Positions 63,165 to 64,000 of a stretch of 64,000 nucleotides of DNA are shown here, piece by piece. The DNA comes from Lateolabrax maculatus (Eukaryota; Chordata; Actinopteri; Acropomatiformes; Lateolabracidae). The notes beneath the pieces were generated by a model. That model saw only the letters and a program-made list of their open reading frames with translations. It was not told where the DNA came from and made no database searches. The position numbers were made by a program, and so were the translations under genes. The DNA lies in NCBI GenBank assembly GCA_031216445.1, contig CM062206.1, forward strand, positions 6,890,001 to 6,954,000, in the 5' to 3' direction. Positions within the stretch are counted from its first letter, which is position 1. Each line of letters opens with the position of its first letter.

Positions 63165-63300
63165 TAAGAGCTGAAATAATCAGTTGATTAGTTGATCAAT
63201 AGCAAAGTAATCATCATTTATTGTGATAAAGTCATTCTTGAAACAATATTTTACATTTGGTGGTTCCAGCTTCTAAAATGTGAAAGTTGCTTTCCCTTTA
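63165..63300 (-). repeat. Dispersed repeat family A, partial inverted copy
   Basis: Reads AATAATCAGTTGATTAGTTGATC, CATTTGGTGGTTCCAGCTTC and AAAATGTGAAAGTTGCTT, the complement of the right half of family A. Confidence 0.6.
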
Positions 63301-63302
63301 AG

Positions 63303-63730
63303 GCTGCTGCGATCGATCGGCAACCGATCGTTATCGGCTGATATTCTCAATAATTAGATCAGTTGTCTCAATAGCGGCCGATCAGTTGACACAAAACATG
63401 CGAGACAATTTCTCTGTTTTCATTAATCACCTAAAACTAAGAGTCTTTGTGTTTTCGTCAGCTAAGAGCGAGCCCTTCTGGTCTACATTCTACAGGAGCC
63501 CAGAATGGACAAACCAAACACTAGACTCTAGATAGAAACCCAAAAAAATCTTGATCAGAGCACTACTTTGCTTCCGTAAAATCAGTGTTGCAACACAAGT
63601 AAGGGAAACGGGGGCCAACATCGTCTTTACAACAGGAAGTAAAGATCTTAAGGGAAATGAGGCATACATTTGAAAGACATAAAATACTGCATGTAGAGGC
63701 TGTGGCTGAAATGGCCGATGGTTATTGATT
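63303..63730. repeat. Repeat with ATCGGC-type motifs
   Basis: The left edge has CGATCGATCGGCAACCGATCGTTATCGGCTGAT followed by GCGGCCGATCAGTTG, and the right edge has ATGGCCGATGGTTATTG. Repeated GATCGGC/GCCGATC motifs at both ends suggest a DNA-transposon-like element. Class unknown. Confidence 0.4.
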
Positions 63731-64000
63731 TAAACTTTTGACTATGATACCTTTTCTGGCTGAGGAAACCAAGGCAGGAAACCTCCCTGACTTGCTACCG
63801 TTGTGTGTTTTGTGTGAGGCTTTAAGCAAAGTGAAAAACTCCCAGTCACACCAGCACTGTGAAGTTGCAAATACAAATTGTGGTTTTACTGGGTGTAACT
63901 TCAGAATATAAAGCAGAGCAGTGCTGAAAGAAAATACATGCTCAGCAAACCCTCCCTGGGTAAATAAAGGTTTAAAATACAGTGTATCACTAAAGCATTG

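Larger units (their letters stand above)
55524..64000 (+). other. Probable long first intron, no coding exon seen
   Basis: I searched both strands for conserved exons and found none. The left 0.8 kb is GC-rich with GT microsatellites (55671-55704, 56013-56034) and G-rich tracts (56163-56180, 56238-56260). The rest is AT-rich with repeat fragments at 62275-62375, 63165-63300 and 63303-63730. Open frames such as 57002-57458 on the minus strand match nothing known. Confidence 0.5.

Overview
The window is vertebrate nuclear DNA, most likely from a spiny-rayed (percomorph) teleost. The genes are split into many short exons with GT..AG introns, the encoded proteins are close to vertebrate family members, and the introns carry dinucleotide microsatellites, L2/CR1-type LINE 3' ends and short repeats of kinds common in fish genomes. 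There is no bacterial or phage content, no CRISPR array, and no tRNA or rRNA gene that I can recognise. Exon borders were worked out by hand from splice sites, reading phase and similarity to vertebrate proteins remembered from general knowledge; no alignment was run.

Layout, left to right. (1) 1-20,895, minus strand: sec24b, a COPII cargo-adaptor gene. 23 coding exons (1,158 codons) are visible; the last coding exon lies off the left edge. A CpG-rich 5' region follows to about 21.2 kb. (2) 22,614-26,138, minus strand: tstd2, a complete 9-exon gene for a rhodanese-domain protein. (3) 26,139-26,594: a short head-to-head promoter shared by tstd2 and ncbp1, with two opposed ETS-type motifs. (4) 26,595-35,259, plus strand: ncbp1 (CBP80), complete, 23 coding exons, 796 residues. 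(5) 35.3-39.6 kb: ncbp1 3' UTR and repeat-rich spacer. (6) 39,581-49,860, minus strand: slc49a3 (mfsd7), complete, 10 coding exons, 515 residues, with a C-terminal tail that appears to be read from a dispersed repeat. (7) 50.4-51.1 kb: a LINE 3' end. (8) 51,491-52,221, plus strand: an unrecognised two-exon candidate gene for a small membrane protein, with a polyadenylation signal. (9) 52.9-53.55 kb: one short repeat inserted inside another. (10) 55.38-55.52 kb: a CpG-rich, NRF1-motif promoter and non-coding first exon on the plus strand, followed by about 8.5 kb with no coding exon, probably the first intron of a gene whose body lies to the right. In human, PCGF3 lies close to SLC49A3, so pcgf3 is the best guess, unproven.

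The genes do not form one pathway. sec24b acts in ER export, ncbp1 binds the RNA cap in the nucleus, tstd2 is a probable sulfurtransferase-fold protein related to tRNA-hydroxylating TrhO, and slc49a3 is a 12-helix transporter. The tstd2/ncbp1 pair keeps the order seen in human 9q22, while sec24b (human 4q25) and slc49a3 (human 4p16) come from other human locations, so the window joins blocks that are separate in human. I found no new multi-gene system. The most interesting points are the repeat-derived C-terminus of slc49a3, the unassigned small membrane-protein gene, the run of four phase-1 symmetric exons in sec24b, and the nested repeats.
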